Shown: positions 21,099 through 30,937 of the stretch, piece by piece | How the letters are laid out: each line of letters opens with the position of its first letter | How positions within the stretch are numbered: the stretch's first letter is position 1 | Notes under the pieces: generated by a model | Database searches by the model: none | What the model was told of the DNA's origin: nothing | Seen by the model: only the letters and a program-made list of their open reading frames with translations | Source of the DNA: Pseudoalteromonas flavipulchra NCIMB 2033 = ATCC BAA-314 | GTDB lineage: Bacteria; Pseudomonadota; Gammaproteobacteria; Enterobacterales; Alteromonadaceae | Assembly (NCBI GenBank): GCA_000814665.1 | Contig: JWIH01000016.1 | Span: 248,001 to 312,000 of the forward strand | Direction of reading: 5' to 3' | DNA: 64,000 nucleotides | Translations under genes and position numbers: made by a program

Positions 21099-21713
21099 CT
21101 AATTTCCTTTGTTTTGCTGAAGTAATGCGCTGAGGCGTTGATTTAAGCTTTCGACTTGATTGTTTAATGTTCTCACTTGCTGCTTAAACTGTTGAAACTC
21201 GAGCGGGTGAGGCGCAACCTTCAACTCATCTTGAAATAACCCAGTTAGGGTTGCCTTGGCTACCTGTCCATCTTGCTTTGCGCGATGCGCCAACTTATGA
21301 AAAGCATCTACGGCAACTTGTGCGGGCCCATCACCGACATATTTGGCGAGGTGTTCCGCCCAATCAATATCAAGTGTTGCTAATGCATTACTATATAGTT
21401 GTGCGAGCGCCAAATCCCCTTCAAGGTCGAGCTTATCTTGACGGATAAGCGCAGTGAGTTGGCTTGGATCTTTGAGCTCAAGCAAGGTTGGTAAATCGGC
21501 ACTAATTGAACAATCGGCTTCGCCATCAAAAGGACATAAAACGTGAATGTTAATGCCTGTGTAAGTCACAGCTAAACAAGTATTTTGATCTCGAATATCA
21601 ACACTGAGCACTTTGTGTTGGCCTTTACTTAGCACATGCTTTAGCTCAGGCGAGAGTTTAAGGCCTTTGTTTAAAGCCGTCTCAAGTACGGCGCCAAGTA
21701 ATGAAGCTAACAC
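21099..21713 (-). CDS. ubiJ: Ubiquinone biosynthesis accessory factor UbiJ
   Basis: 204 residues. An N-terminal SCP2-like lipid-binding domain (about 1-115) is followed by a helical tail ([24 protein letters not shown]) with coiled-coil character. UbiJ and UbiK help the soluble Ubi enzyme complex bind hydrophobic ubiquinone intermediates. The start is GTG at 21711-21713 with AGGAG 7 nt upstream. The gene lies between ubiE and ubiB as in E. coli. Confidence 0.88.
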   Translation of the reverse strand: MLASLLGAVLETALNKGLKLSPELKHVLSKGQHKVLSVDIRDQNTCLAVTYTGINIHVLCPFDGEADCSISADLPTLLELKDPSQLTALIRQDKLDLEGDLALAQLYSNALATLDIDWAEHLAKYVGDGPAQVAVDAFHKLAHRAKQDGQVAKATLTGLFQDELKVAPHPLEFQQFKQQVRTLNNQVESLNQRLSALLQQNKGN

Positions 21714-21721
21714 AGCAACTC

Positions 21722-22477
21722 CTAGAATTTAAAGCCGCGATGAAGGGCGACGATGCCTCCGGTCATATTTTGGTAGTCAGTTTGTTCAAAACCGGCTTCA
21801 TCCATCATGGATTTTAGCGTTTCTTGATCTGGGTGCATGCGAATAGATTCTGCAAGGTAGCGATAAGACTCACTGTCATTTGCAACTAATTTGCCCATTG
21901 CAGGTAATAGTGTAAATGAATACATATCATACAGCTTTGCCAGCGCTTCATTATCTGTCTTTGAAAATTCAAGTACCAGTAAGCGTCCACCTGGCTTTAG
22001 TACTCTGTACATTGAGCGCAATGCTTTATCTTTATCAGTTACGTTACGTAAACCAAAGGCAATAGTGATAACATCAAAAGTATTATCGTCAAATGGCAGC
22101 ATTTCTGCGTTCATTTGAACGTATTCAATATTGCCAACAAGTCCCGAATCGCGTAATTTTTCGCGGCCTACTTTAAGCATTGAGTCGTTAATATCACCTA
22201 AAACAACTTGTCCTTTATCACCAACTAATTCGCTAAATCTTGCGGTTAAATCACCCGTACCGCCAGCAAGATCAAGTACTTTGTGACCAGCGCGTACACC
22301 TGAGCAGGCAATAGTTTGACGCTTCCACAAACGATGGATACCGAATGACATCAGATCATTCATGATGTCGTATTTTGCAGCTACAGAATGAAATACGTCT
22401 GCAACCATAGAGGCTTTTTTGTCGGTCTCGACTGTTTTGTATCCAAAGTGGGTAGTATTGTCTTGTGACTCTTTCAT
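21722..22477 (-). CDS. ubiE: Ubiquinone/menaquinone methyltransferase UbiE
   Basis: 251 residues, the same length as E. coli UbiE. Family blocks are [29 protein letters not shown], the SAM-binding [33 protein letters not shown] and [12 protein letters not shown] at the end. It performs the C-methylation of demethylmenaquinone and of the ubiquinone precursor. I chose the ATG at 22477, which has GGA upstream and gives the family length. A TTG 24 bp further upstream is possible but unneeded. Confidence 0.95.
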   Translation of the reverse strand: MKESQDNTTHFGYKTVETDKKASMVADVFHSVAAKYDIMNDLMSFGIHRLWKRQTIACSGVRAGHKVLDLAGGTGDLTARFSELVGDKGQVVLGDINDSMLKVGREKLRDSGLVGNIEYVQMNAEMLPFDDNTFDVITIAFGLRNVTDKDKALRSMYRVLKPGGRLLVLEFSKTDNEALAKLYDMYSFTLLPAMGKLVANDSESYRYLAESIRMHPDQETLKSMMDEAGFEQTDYQNMTGGIVALHRGFKF

Positions 22478-22595
22478 GTGGGTTCCATCATTACTCTGCA
22501 ACTATGGTTGCTAGTGTACTTGATTGGTAGCCGTAGGTGCAATTTCTTATCCGTGTTGTATTGTTGAAAATGCAAACAAAAGAGGATATTGCGGA

Positions 22596-23597
22596 TCAGT
22601 GACTAATATAACAGTGTTGGCCGAGAGAATGTGCTTTCTGTGCAGCGTAACCTGCGCGTTTTGCCAACATATTAAAGTCTTGCTCTGGTGCAAGTTGGGC
22701 TATCCCAAGGGCCAGAGACACATTAGGTAATGGAATTTTCCCTTTCGCGCTGACAAACTTTAATCGCTCAACACCTTTACGCACTTTTTCCGCGATAACA
22801 CTCGCGGTATCTAAATCTACATCGGCAAGGATAACCGTGAATTCTTTTTTTCCTGTGCGACCAGGTAAGCCGCTTTCAACGACATAACGTTTGATATTAT
22901 TGGCGATACGATTAAGCACAACTTCACCCACAACATCACCAAACCGCGTTGAAAACTCGTCAAGGTTATCAACTTGGATAGAAAGCGCACAGACGGATTT
23001 TTGCTGCGATTGCCATAGGGACACTTTTTGATGAAGATAGTGACGCTTATAAAGACCCGTTTGTGGGTCTAATAAGTGTTGTTTACGCAAGTCGAGTAGT
23101 AACTTTTGATTACGTTCATAATCTAAACGCGATTTTATTAACGCTTGTTTAAATTGTTTGTGCTGTTTTAGCAATAGCTCAGTTTGTTTGGTGAGTGTTG
23201 ATAGTGCGCGCTTACTCTTTTGAATGTTGTGTTCATCTAAATTATGCACACATTGACTGACTTGTTGGGCAAAGCGAATAACCTGCTTTTGTGAGGTTTC
23301 TGCATTTTCGTGTAATTCAGTCACCAAAGAATCAACGCCTTCAAGTAGTTCTGATTGTGTTCTTTGTCCTTGATCTAGAAACTGATAGTAGAGTTGCTCA
23401 ATGAATACGCAGTCTATTTTTGTGTGCGCTTTGATGGCTTTGTTGATGGCACAGTCGAGATCTTTGTTCGTGGCGCTAATATGGGTATAAGCAACCTGAT
23501 AATTTAAAGGCGTGGGCGGCAAATGATGTTGCTCTAAAAACAGGCACACCTGTGTCATTTTTTCTTGGGCAACAGCCATGGGATCATGGAACATCAT
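22596..23597 (-). CDS. Degenerate GGDEF-domain protein
   Basis: About 333 residues, cytosolic, with no membrane helix. The N-terminal 170 residues are helical and Gln/Lys-rich. The C-terminal region (about 175-330) aligns with GGDEF domains (DPQTGLYKRHYLHQKV, DNLDEFSTRFGDVVGEVVLNRIANNI), but the signature reads GKKEF instead of GG(D/E)EF. The catalytic and Mg-binding positions are therefore lost and cyclase activity is unlikely; a c-di-GMP-binding or protein-interaction role is more plausible. The start is uncertain: GTG 23609, ATG 23597 or ATG 23594 lie close together without a strong Shine-Dalgarno. Confidence 0.8.
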   Translation of the reverse strand: MMFHDPMAVAQEKMTQVCLFLEQHHLPPTPLNYQVAYTHISATNKDLDCAINKAIKAHTKIDCVFIEQLYYQFLDQGQRTQSELLEGVDSLVTELHENAETSQKQVIRFAQQVSQCVHNLDEHNIQKSKRALSTLTKQTELLLKQHKQFKQALIKSRLDYERNQKLLLDLRKQHLLDPQTGLYKRHYLHQKVSLWQSQQKSVCALSIQVDNLDEFSTRFGDVVGEVVLNRIANNIKRYVVESGLPGRTGKKEFTVILADVDLDTASVIAEKVRKGVERLKFVSAKGKIPLPNVSLALGIAQLAPEQDFNMLAKRAGYAAQKAHSLGQHCYISH

Positions 23598-23981
23598 TTC
23601 ATTTACCACAACAATTAATTATCAAACGTTAATGAACTACCACCAGCTCCTTCGGTGTAACTCTTGTCCTAATTGCACTAGACCTACATTAATCTGTATC
23701 GTCCGAATTTAAAAGTAAAAAATTTGTCTTTGAAATAGAAAATTTACATTTTTTTGTTGAATTGCTGATTTTCTCATCAATTTTTACTAGGTTGAGTAAA
23801 TTGTATTCGATCTGAGATATTCGTGATTCTGTCGAATTAAGTTGCATCTGTTACGGGACTCTCCTACTTTGACTAGCAGAAAGTTCATTTCACCATAACA
23901 AAGCTCAGAGCGATGGATAATCATTATTTTTTGGCTATTTTACCGCGAACTGAGTAACAACAAAGTATTGAGGAAGTCAGC
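23598..23981. other. Intergenic region with a possible Fur half-site
   Basis: About 370 bp of AT-rich DNA lie between divergent genes with no credible ORF. GATAATCATTAT at 23917-23928 resembles two of the three hexamers of a Fur box, 53 bp before the DUF885 gene. No clear -35/-10 pair or RNA gene is visible. Confidence 0.3.
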
Positions 23982-25763
23982 GTGTTATCACCAAAATTAA
24001 AGCTGTGGACTAAACGTTCAAGCGTCGCCGTTTATTTAACTGTCGCCTTATCTGGTTGTGCTATTACCGGAACTGACAATAACGCTGAGTTTACTCAAAT
24101 AGCTGGCAGCGTTATGAAATTTAGAAGTGATAACAATGCCTATGGTCGCAGTGATACAAAAGCAGAGTTTCTGCTACCAAACCTCAGTGCAGAAAAGTTG
24201 GCGACCACAAATCAGCAGCGTCTACAGTTTTTGGCTCAGCTCGATAATATCGACACTTCAGCGCTAAGTGAGGAAAACCAAATCAATCTCACGATATTGC
24301 GTGCACAAGTGCAGAATAACGTCGATGAATATCGGTTTCATAGCCATTATATGCCGCTCACCTCGGAATACGGTTTTCATTCCGGTCTGTCTTTTATGAT
24401 CTCGAGTCATGACTTTAAGAAACGTGCTGGTTACGAGCTATATTTAGCACGTTTGCAGCAGGTTCCACGCTATTTTGAGCAAAATATCGACTGGATGAAA
24501 GAAGGTATAGCGGTTGGCTTGACTCAGCCGAAAGCGGTGCTTGAAGGTTATGAAAGTTCTATCGAAGCTTATATCGTTGATGATGTGACAAAATCCGAGT
24601 TTTATGGCCCGTTTACACAAAACCAAGCGGGTTTGCCTGATACCGAATTTAAAGCACTGCAACAGCGTGCCAAAAAGATTATTAAAGGCGATGTGATCGC
24701 AGCGTATCAAGATTACCTTAATTTCTTTGTCAATGAGTATCGTCCTGCGGCGAGAACTGAAATTGGAATTTCTTCGACACCAAATGGTGAGGCGTTTTAT
24801 GCGAATCGAGCGAAATACTATACCACCACGAATATGACGCCTAAGGAGATCCACGAACTTGGTCTCAAAGAGGTGGCTCGGATCCGTGCGGAGATGGAAA
24901 AAATTATTAAAAAAGTAGGCTTTAAGGGATCTTTTGCCGACTTTGTGCAGTTCTTAAGAACCGATCCACAATTTTATGCCAAAACCCCCGAAGCGTTACT
25001 TAAAGAAGCTGCATATATAGCAAAGAAGATGGATGCTCAGCTACCTAAGCTATTCCATACATTACCAAGAAAGCCATACGGCGTCGCCCCAGTACCTGCG
25101 AGCATTGCGCCTAAATATACGACTGGGCGTTATTCGGGCGCACGCAGTGATACTGATGCAGGCTACTATTGGGTAAATACCTACGCACTGGATAAGCGCC
25201 CGTTATACGTATTAGAAGCATTGACTCTACATGAGGCCGTGCCTGGTCACCATTTGCAGATCTCCTTGAATGCCGAGCTTGATTACCTACCGGAATATCG
25301 TCGTAACGAATATATTTCAGCTTTTGGTGAAGGGTGGGGGTTATATTCTGAATTTTTGGGTATCGAAGCGGGGTTCTATCAAGACCCTTACAGTGATTTT
25401 GGTCGTTTAACCTACGAGATGTGGCGAGCGGCTCGTTTGGTTGTAGACACCGGCATGCATATGTTTGGCTGGAGCCGCGAACGAGCGATGAACTTTATGA
25501 AAGACAACACTGCCTTGTCCTTACATAATGTTAAAACGGAGACTGATCGTTATATCTCGTGGCCAGCTCAAGCACTGTCATACAAAATTGGTGAACTAAC
25601 CATTAAGCGGCTACGTCGCAAAGCGGAAAAAGCACTGGGTGATCAATTTGATATCCGTGAATTTCACCACCAAATCTTACGTCATGGCTCTGTGCCATTA
25701 TTTGTGCTTGAAGAGCAAATCGACAAATATATTGAAACCACGATGAATCAAGCGCGTAAGTAA
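23982..25763 (+). CDS. DUF885-family lipoprotein, probable metallopeptidase
   Basis: 593 residues. The N-terminal signal ends in the lipobox LSGC at about residues 23-26, so it is membrane anchored. The DUF885 signature LTLHEAVPGHHLQ (HExxxGHH, near residue 419) and the downstream segment FGEGWGLYSEFLG supply likely zinc ligands. The family is regarded as periplasmic peptidases. The start is GTG at 23982 with AGGAAG 7 nt upstream. The gene stands alone and ends at a strong bidirectional terminator. Confidence 0.85.
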   Translation: MLSPKLKLWTKRSSVAVYLTVALSGCAITGTDNNAEFTQIAGSVMKFRSDNNAYGRSDTKAEFLLPNLSAEKLATTNQQRLQFLAQLDNIDTSALSEENQINLTILRAQVQNNVDEYRFHSHYMPLTSEYGFHSGLSFMISSHDFKKRAGYELYLARLQQVPRYFEQNIDWMKEGIAVGLTQPKAVLEGYESSIEAYIVDDVTKSEFYGPFTQNQAGLPDTEFKALQQRAKKIIKGDVIAAYQDYLNFFVNEYRPAARTEIGISSTPNGEAFYANRAKYYTTTNMTPKEIHELGLKEVARIRAEMEKIIKKVGFKGSFADFVQFLRTDPQFYAKTPEALLKEAAYIAKKMDAQLPKLFHTLPRKPYGVAPVPASIAPKYTTGRYSGARSDTDAGYYWVNTYALDKRPLYVLEALTLHEAVPGHHLQISLNAELDYLPEYRRNEYISAFGEGWGLYSEFLGIEAGFYQDPYSDFGRLTYEMWRAARLVVDTGMHMFGWSRERAMNFMKDNTALSLHNVKTETDRYISWPAQALSYKIGELTIKRLRRKAEKALGDQFDIREFHHQILRHGSVPLFVLEEQIDKYIETTMNQARK

Positions 25764-25784
25764 TCTAGATTATCTCTCTAATAA

Positions 25785-25814
25785 AAAAGCCCAAAGTAGT
25801 AACCTTGGGCTTTT
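25785..25814. terminator. Bidirectional terminator between DUF885 gene and mtnK
   Basis: AAAAGCCCAA (25785-25794) pairs perfectly with TTGGGCTTTT (25805-25814) across a 10-nt loop. A-run and T-run flank the GC core, so it can serve both convergent genes. Confidence 0.88.
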
Positions 25815-25838
25815 ATCATTTTATTAGCCTAAGCTAGT

Positions 25839-27041
25839 TTAGTTTACAAAACTAATTATTAGCTGGTACACATCATCGGTCGTTCGGCATTTATTGGCAT
25901 TAATGATGAGCTGTTCACCTAAGTGTAGTGCTCGCTGTTGTACCGCTAAGCGCGCGTCTTCATCTTCAATCGCATCAATGTCTGCAACATGTGCGAGACC
26001 AATGGTGCGGCGGATCAATTCACACCCACAATAACCAACCGCGTCTTGCAGTACCTTGGTGAGGAAGTATTCCGCATAGCCTTCTGCTTGCAATGAGAGA
26101 TCGCGTGTTTGTGTTTTCGCCAGTTCAAGCCAAGTGGCATAGAAGTTAGATAGGGTGGTGGCGATATTATCGAGTAAATACACCTGCATATTTCGACGTT
26201 TTGGCAGAGCGTTAATACGAGCATGTTGGGCACAGTAGTTAAGCAGTAAATTGCCGATAAATGAGCCTAAATCAAAGCCTATGGGGCCAAAAAAGCCAAA
26301 CTCTGGATCGATTAGCTTAGTGTGCTCGGCGTCGACGAAAATACTGCCAGTATGGACATCACCGTGAAGTAAAGTTTCTGGTGCATTGAGAAATTGGGCT
26401 TTGAGTTTTGCCACTTCAACTAATAACGTCTTATTTTTTCTCAGCATTTCCACAGACGATTGCAACGCCTCTGGAAAGTTGTTTCTTTCAGCATCGCGGT
26501 ATGGGTCGTCAAAGAATAAATCTTCTGTGATAGCGCACAGTTCGGGATTAGTAAACTCGGTGACTAGGGCTTTCTTTTCACTCGGTGTTAAGTAAAAGCT
26601 TGAGTGGTAAAAGCTGGTTTTTGCTAGATAATTTGCGACGTCTTTGCTGAGCCTTGTAAAGGTGTTCGCTTGGTTTAATTCACCGCGTAAAATGCGTAGA
26701 TGGCCAAGATCTTCCAGCACGGTTAGTGCTAACTCCGTATTATGGTGCAACACTTTTGCTGTGGTATCTGGGCAGATCTCACCATGGCGTTGTAACACAC
26801 TGGCTTCAATTCTGGCTCTGTCTAATGTAAGAGGCCAGTTCTCACCCACACATCGAGCGTAAGGCAAAGCTTGCTTGACGATGATGCTATTTTCTTGCGT
26901 ATCTTGTACGCGGAAAACCAAATTCAGATTGCCATCACCAAACTCATAACAAGATAAGCTTGCATCTTTATCAAAGAAGCTTCCTAAATTAGTAATGTAA
27001 TCAATAACTTTTTTTGCATCAAATTCAATGTAGCTCGACAT
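25839..27041 (-). CDS. mtnK: 5-methylthioribose kinase
   Basis: 400 residues of the aminoglycoside-phosphotransferase/choline-kinase fold. Motifs are FGDGNLNLVFRV (nucleotide loop), IVKQALPYARCVGENWPLTLDRARIEA (MtnK-specific), LLHGDVHTGSIFVD (catalytic loop, HGD) and LIDPEFGFFGPIGFD (metal site). It phosphorylates methylthioribose to methylthioribose-1-phosphate in methionine salvage. It is divergent from mtnA across a 120-bp promoter region with MetJ-like boxes. Use of MtnK implies a two-step MTA breakdown, with the nucleosidase (mtnN) elsewhere. Confidence 0.95.
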   Translation of the reverse strand: MSSYIEFDAKKVIDYITNLGSFFDKDASLSCYEFGDGNLNLVFRVQDTQENSIIVKQALPYARCVGENWPLTLDRARIEASVLQRHGEICPDTTAKVLHHNTELALTVLEDLGHLRILRGELNQANTFTRLSKDVANYLAKTSFYHSSFYLTPSEKKALVTEFTNPELCAITEDLFFDDPYRDAERNNFPEALQSSVEMLRKNKTLLVEVAKLKAQFLNAPETLLHGDVHTGSIFVDAEHTKLIDPEFGFFGPIGFDLGSFIGNLLLNYCAQHARINALPKRRNMQVYLLDNIATTLSNFYATWLELAKTQTRDLSLQAEGYAEYFLTKVLQDAVGYCGCELIRRTIGLAHVADIDAIEDEDARLAVQQRALHLGEQLIINANKCRTTDDVYQLIISFVN

Positions 27042-27094
27042 GTTTCTGCACCTTGTGGATTTTTGCTATTAGCATTCTATATTTTTAAATGTTT

Positions 27095-27118
27095 AGATGT
27101 CTATACTTCTTTAGATCT
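27095..27118. promoter_or_regulatory. Putative MetJ box array, mtnK/mtnA divergent promoter
   Basis: Contiguous 8-mers AGATGTCT (7/8 to the MetJ consensus AGACGTCT), ATACTTCT (6/8) and TTAGATCT (weak) lie in the 120-bp gap between mtnK and mtnA. MetJ binds two or more adjacent 8-mers with SAM as co-repressor. A very similar pair lies at the other mtn promoter (32803-32818). Confidence 0.55.
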
Positions 27119-27161
27119 TGATGTAAAATATCATTAGTACACTTTGAAAGAGCGGGATGTC

Positions 27162-28184
27162 ATGAAAACCTTAATTGCACGTAGTCTTAAATTCGAATCG
27201 GGCGTGGTACAGGTATTGGATCAATACTTACTGCCACATCAGCAGGTGTGGCATGAATGCCGCGACGTTGCGACGATGAGCGAGCTCATTCTGACACTTA
27301 AGGTTCGCGGCGCTCCGCTTATCGGTTTAGCGGCAAGTTTGTTAATTGGTTATCTCGTCGAACAAGGAGAAGATAAAGACGCAATTGCCCGTTCGATAGA
27401 TGAACTTGAGGCCACGCGCCCTACTGCGGTGAATTTAATGCACTGCATGGCGAAATTGCGTGAAGCGTTGCAAGCGATTGATTGGCAACAACAAGTGATC
27501 ACAACCGCTGAACAGTTATTTGAAGAAGACACTGCGTTATGCGACCGTATGGCAAACATTGGTGCGGAGCTTGTGAATGCGGGAGACAATATTCTTACTC
27601 ACTGTAATACTGGCGCGCTGGCAACGGCCGGTGTAGGCACCGCTCTTGGCGTAATCCATCATGCTGCAAAACAACATGGTGACATTCATGTTTGGGTTGA
27701 TGAGACTAGGCCACTGTTACAAGGTGGTCGGCTTACTGCGTTCGAGCTAGATGCATGGCAAATCCCATACACGCTAATTTGTGACAATATGGCTGCGAGT
27801 TTAATGGCGGCGGGTAAAGTCGATAAAGTCTTTGTGGGGGCAGATAGGATTGCGGCAAACGGTGATTTTGCGAATAAAGTCGGCACTTATAATCTCGCGG
27901 TGTTAGCCCATTTCCATAATATTCCTTTTTATGTGGTTGCCCCGATCACAACATTAGATCGCAGTTGTCCAAATGGCGCAGCCATTCCAATCGAACAACG
28001 CGCCAAAAGCGAAGTAACAGGTGTCAGTGGTAGTTTTGGTGATTGTCAATGGGCACCCAACAATGCTGAGGTATACAACCCAGCATTCGATGTTACACCA
28101 GCGAGTTTGATCACCGGATGGGTGTTAGATACGGGGTTGTTTACGGGTGATGAGGTTGCCCTAGGTGTATTTTCACAAAGTTAA
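27162..28184 (+). CDS. mtnA: Methylthioribose-1-phosphate isomerase
   Basis: 340 residues of the eIF2B-alpha-like isomerase family. [44 protein letters not shown] (catalytic Cys), [17 protein letters not shown] and [23 protein letters not shown] (catalytic Asp) are all present. It converts methylthioribose-1-phosphate to methylthioribulose-1-phosphate. The ATG at 27162 follows GCGGGA; a TTG 18 bp upstream would add six residues. Confidence 0.95.
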   Translation: MKTLIARSLKFESGVVQVLDQYLLPHQQVWHECRDVATMSELILTLKVRGAPLIGLAASLLIGYLVEQGEDKDAIARSIDELEATRPTAVNLMHCMAKLREALQAIDWQQQVITTAEQLFEEDTALCDRMANIGAELVNAGDNILTHCNTGALATAGVGTALGVIHHAAKQHGDIHVWVDETRPLLQGGRLTAFELDAWQIPYTLICDNMAASLMAAGKVDKVFVGADRIAANGDFANKVGTYNLAVLAHFHNIPFYVVAPITTLDRSCPNGAAIPIEQRAKSEVTGVSGSFGDCQWAPNNAEVYNPAFDVTPASLITGWVLDTGLFTGDEVALGVFSQS

Positions 28185-28277
28185 ACATTTGTAATTACTT
28201 TAACTACTCGTAAATCCAAAATCTTGTTAAAATGTACCCATTTTGTGCTTCGATATAAATGGAGAAAGTAAAACAGG

Positions 28278-30221
28278 ATGAAGAAGTTTATTGCTTTGAT
28301 GTTGTTGCCCTTAGCTGCTAAGGCATTCGCTAAACAGGAAATACCACTAGAGTCGTTTAGTAAAGGTAGTGAGTTTTCCGATGTAAAGATATCACCTAAC
28401 GGAGAATATCTTAGCTTTATCACAAAAAGGGAAGGTAAAAACACATTAGGTTTTTTACAACTTGATAAATTCAAACTCATTCACGCCGTGCGATTCAATG
28501 ACAATGCTCAAATTGGCCGCTATGAATGGGTGAATGATGACCGTGTGGTATTAGAAAAGGAATATATTAGAGGCTGGAAAGATCACCCTGAGTTTCATGG
28601 TGAGTTATTCGGCGTAAATGTAGATGGAAGCCGTGGTAAATATTTGGTGGGTTACCAAGGTGAGGGACAAACGGGGTCTCGTTTGCGCAAAGCTACCCCG
28701 CTGTATGGCACATCTTATATTCTTGACCCTTTGGTCAATGACGAAAACAAGATGTTGATTGTGACCTATCCTTGGACTGGCTCGAAAGAGCCTACTACAC
28801 GAGTTTACGAGGTTAACGTTCATACTGGTGTCAGGCGCAAAGTGACAAATTCTCCAAAAAAAATGGGGCGCTTTTTGACCGATCACCAAGGAGAGGTTCG
28901 CGCCGTTGTGTCTGAGGATGATGATGGCAATTCATTAGTGTTCATCCGTGAAGAAGCAGGCTCAAAGTGGGCTGAGCTCACATTAGAAAACAACTTAGAT
29001 GATTTCTGGATGCATGGATTCGATAAATCTGGAACGTCAGTTTATCTTTCAGCATCTACGGCTGGTGAGCCCATGGCCTTCTATAAATTAGGCTTAGAAA
29101 GCAAAAAACTTACTCATGTTTTTCAAGATAAAGTGGTTGATCCAACAAAAGTATGGATAGATCCGATTGATAAATCCCCTTTCGCTATTGAACTAGACCC
29201 CGGATATCCTACCTATGCATTTATTGATGAAAGTGCTGATTGGAGTCAACGCTTAAAGTCTCTGATAGCTTCGATCCCTGGAAATCAAATACGTATTGTA
29301 AGTAGCACGAGAGATGGTGGACAAGTGGTTGTATTCGCAAGCAGCGATACCAATCCTGGGGATTATTACCTTTATGATAGTAAAGCCAACAAGATGAAAT
29401 ATCTGGCGTCTGCAAGAGGCTGGATTAAACCAAATCAAATGTCTACAGTCGAGCCTGTTAAATTCACAAGCCGTGATGGACTTACTATTCATGGATATCT
29501 CACAACACCAATAAACGCAGAAAAGAAAAACCTTCCTCTGATTGTTATGCCTCATGGTGGACCTCATGGGCCAAGAGATTATTGGCAGTTTGACCCTGAG
29601 GTACAAATGCTAGCGAGCAGAGGAATGGCTGTATTACAAGTTAACTTTCGAGGTTCTGGTGGTTATGGAGATGCATTTGAAGTACTTGGCTACCAAAAGT
29701 GGGGCAAGGAAATTCAATATGACATCATTGATGGAACCCGTGACTTAATCTCCAAAGGTATCGTCGATAAAAAGCGGATTTGTATTATGGGGGCAAGTTT
29801 TGGCGGTTATTCTGCATTGCAAAGCGCAATATTAGAACCCGACTTATTCCAATGCGCAGTCGGTGTTGTTGGTGTATACGATTTACCACTGATGTTTGAA
29901 GAAGGTGATGTTGCTCAGCGTAGCTCAGGGGTCGCATATTTAGAACGTGTACTTGGTACCGATGAGAAACAGTTAAAGGCATTTTCTCCAAGCTATAATG
30001 TCGATAAGCTTAAGGTTCCTGTCCTTATCGTACATGGTGGTGAGGACCAAAGAGCGCCAATTGAACAAGCGGAATCTTTAATTGATGCACTGAAAAAGGC
30101 TGATAAGTCTTATCAGTATTACTTACTTGAAGATGAAGGGCATGGTTTCTATAAACCGGAACATCGTCTGAAATACTTTAAGAAAGTGCTCGCATTCCTA
30201 GAAAAACCTCTGCAGTTATAG
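28278..30221 (+). CDS. S9-family prolyl oligopeptidase, exported
   Basis: 647 residues. A signal peptide (1-18, ending AKAFA) is followed by a beta-propeller (about 20-380) and an alpha/beta-hydrolase domain. Catalytic residues are visible: nucleophile Ser in GASFGGYSA (near residue 513), oxyanion region MPHGGPHGPRD, Asp in HGGEDQRAP and His in DEGHGFYKPEHR. This is the acylaminoacyl-peptidase/dipeptidyl-peptidase type of S9, acting on short peptides in the periplasm. It has its own promoter region 94 bp after mtnA. Confidence 0.9.
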   Translation: MKKFIALMLLPLAAKAFAKQEIPLESFSKGSEFSDVKISPNGEYLSFITKREGKNTLGFLQLDKFKLIHAVRFNDNAQIGRYEWVNDDRVVLEKEYIRGWKDHPEFHGELFGVNVDGSRGKYLVGYQGEGQTGSRLRKATPLYGTSYILDPLVNDENKMLIVTYPWTGSKEPTTRVYEVNVHTGVRRKVTNSPKKMGRFLTDHQGEVRAVVSEDDDGNSLVFIREEAGSKWAELTLENNLDDFWMHGFDKSGTSVYLSASTAGEPMAFYKLGLESKKLTHVFQDKVVDPTKVWIDPIDKSPFAIELDPGYPTYAFIDESADWSQRLKSLIASIPGNQIRIVSSTRDGGQVVVFASSDTNPGDYYLYDSKANKMKYLASARGWIKPNQMSTVEPVKFTSRDGLTIHGYLTTPINAEKKNLPLIVMPHGGPHGPRDYWQFDPEVQMLASRGMAVLQVNFRGSGGYGDAFEVLGYQKWGKEIQYDIIDGTRDLISKGIVDKKRICIMGASFGGYSALQSAILEPDLFQCAVGVVGVYDLPLMFEEGDVAQRSSGVAYLERVLGTDEKQLKAFSPSYNVDKLKVPVLIVHGGEDQRAPIEQAESLIDALKKADKSYQYYLLEDEGHGFYKPEHRLKYFKKVLAFLEKPLQL

Positions 30222-30378
30222 TTTTTATGGAAGTGAAGGAAGAGCTACTTAGAACTTTGTAATTTAAAGCTATATTAGCTACAGTTTTGTTTCTGAACAT
30301 CGCAGCATGCTGTTGATTACTCTGTAGTATTTAAGTATGTCGCCTCTATGGTACTGACTTGGTGCTGATCACGTTGAA

Positions 30379-30412
30379 TTTGCGTGCTAATAGCCTGCTA
30401 TTGGCACGCAAA
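30379..30412. repeat. Long intergenic hairpin
   Basis: The 15-base arms at 30379-30393 (TTTGCGTGCTAATAG) and 30398-30412 pair at 14 of 15 positions across the 4-nt loop CCTG. The hairpin lies 158 bp after the S9 peptidase stop and has no strong T-run. It could be a late terminator, a dispersed palindrome or a structured RNA. Confidence 0.5.
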
Positions 30413-30518
30413 TGCGTTTTGCTTACCGCTTTTTTCGTGAAGTAGTCACAAAATCTTCATTTTATTTTTGGAGACAAGCTGTTCTACTATGGGGATTTTG
30501 AAGTAAGGAAAGTCACTA

Positions 30519-30914
30519 ATGAAGGGATGGTTCATTATTGGTGTGGTTGTACTGGCCTTATGCAGTTGCCACTCTATTCACCCGCAAAAAACCTACATCC
30601 ATATAGTTGCAAGTTGTCCCCCTCAGGTGTTTGAACAATTGTTTATCGATACGACAGATAGCTTAGTTATATTGCCCTCTGAGGCCGAAATTCCAACCGG
30701 CATGCACACAAATAGTTTGCTTTTTTCACCACTGACAATGTCGTGGGATGTGGTGGATAAGCTTTTGGTTGAGTTGGATGACGCTGGGTTTAAGTTTCAA
30801 GCAGATTTTTTCGGTAAATATAATCACGCTTATCGTGATAACCATATCGGTGTGTATTTTGTTGAAGGTTGTGAGCCTAGCATGAGTAAGCAAGCACTCA
30901 CAGAGCTTCGTTAA
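30519..30914 (+). CDS. Small hypothetical lipoprotein
   Basis: 131 residues. An N-terminal hydrophobic stretch MKGWFIIGVVVLALCSC could be a lipoprotein signal, although LCSC is an atypical lipobox. The mature part has two more cysteines (VASCPP and EGCEPS) that may form a disulfide. No family is recognised. GTAAGGAAAG precedes the ATG. It is inserted between the S9 peptidase and mtnDCB and is convergent with mtnD. Confidence 0.6.
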   Translation: MKGWFIIGVVVLALCSCHSIHPQKTYIHIVASCPPQVFEQLFIDTTDSLVILPSEAEIPTGMHTNSLLFSPLTMSWDVVDKLLVELDDAGFKFQADFFGKYNHAYRDNHIGVYFVEGCEPSMSKQALTELR

Positions 30915-30924
30915 CACTGTGAGT
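30896..30924. terminator. Hairpin between the small lipoprotein gene and mtnD
   Basis: ACTCACAG (30896-30903) and CTGTGAGT (30917-30924) form an 8-bp stem spanning the lipoprotein stop codon, 14 bp from the mtnD stop. No T-run follows; a weak bidirectional terminator is possible. Confidence 0.35.
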
Positions 30925-30937
30925 ATTCAGACTTGGA

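Noticed and set aside
23869..23913. Sigma-70 promoter starting at TTGACT for the DUF885 gene
   Set aside because: No acceptable -10 lies at 16-18 bp; the best match needs a 19-bp spacer.
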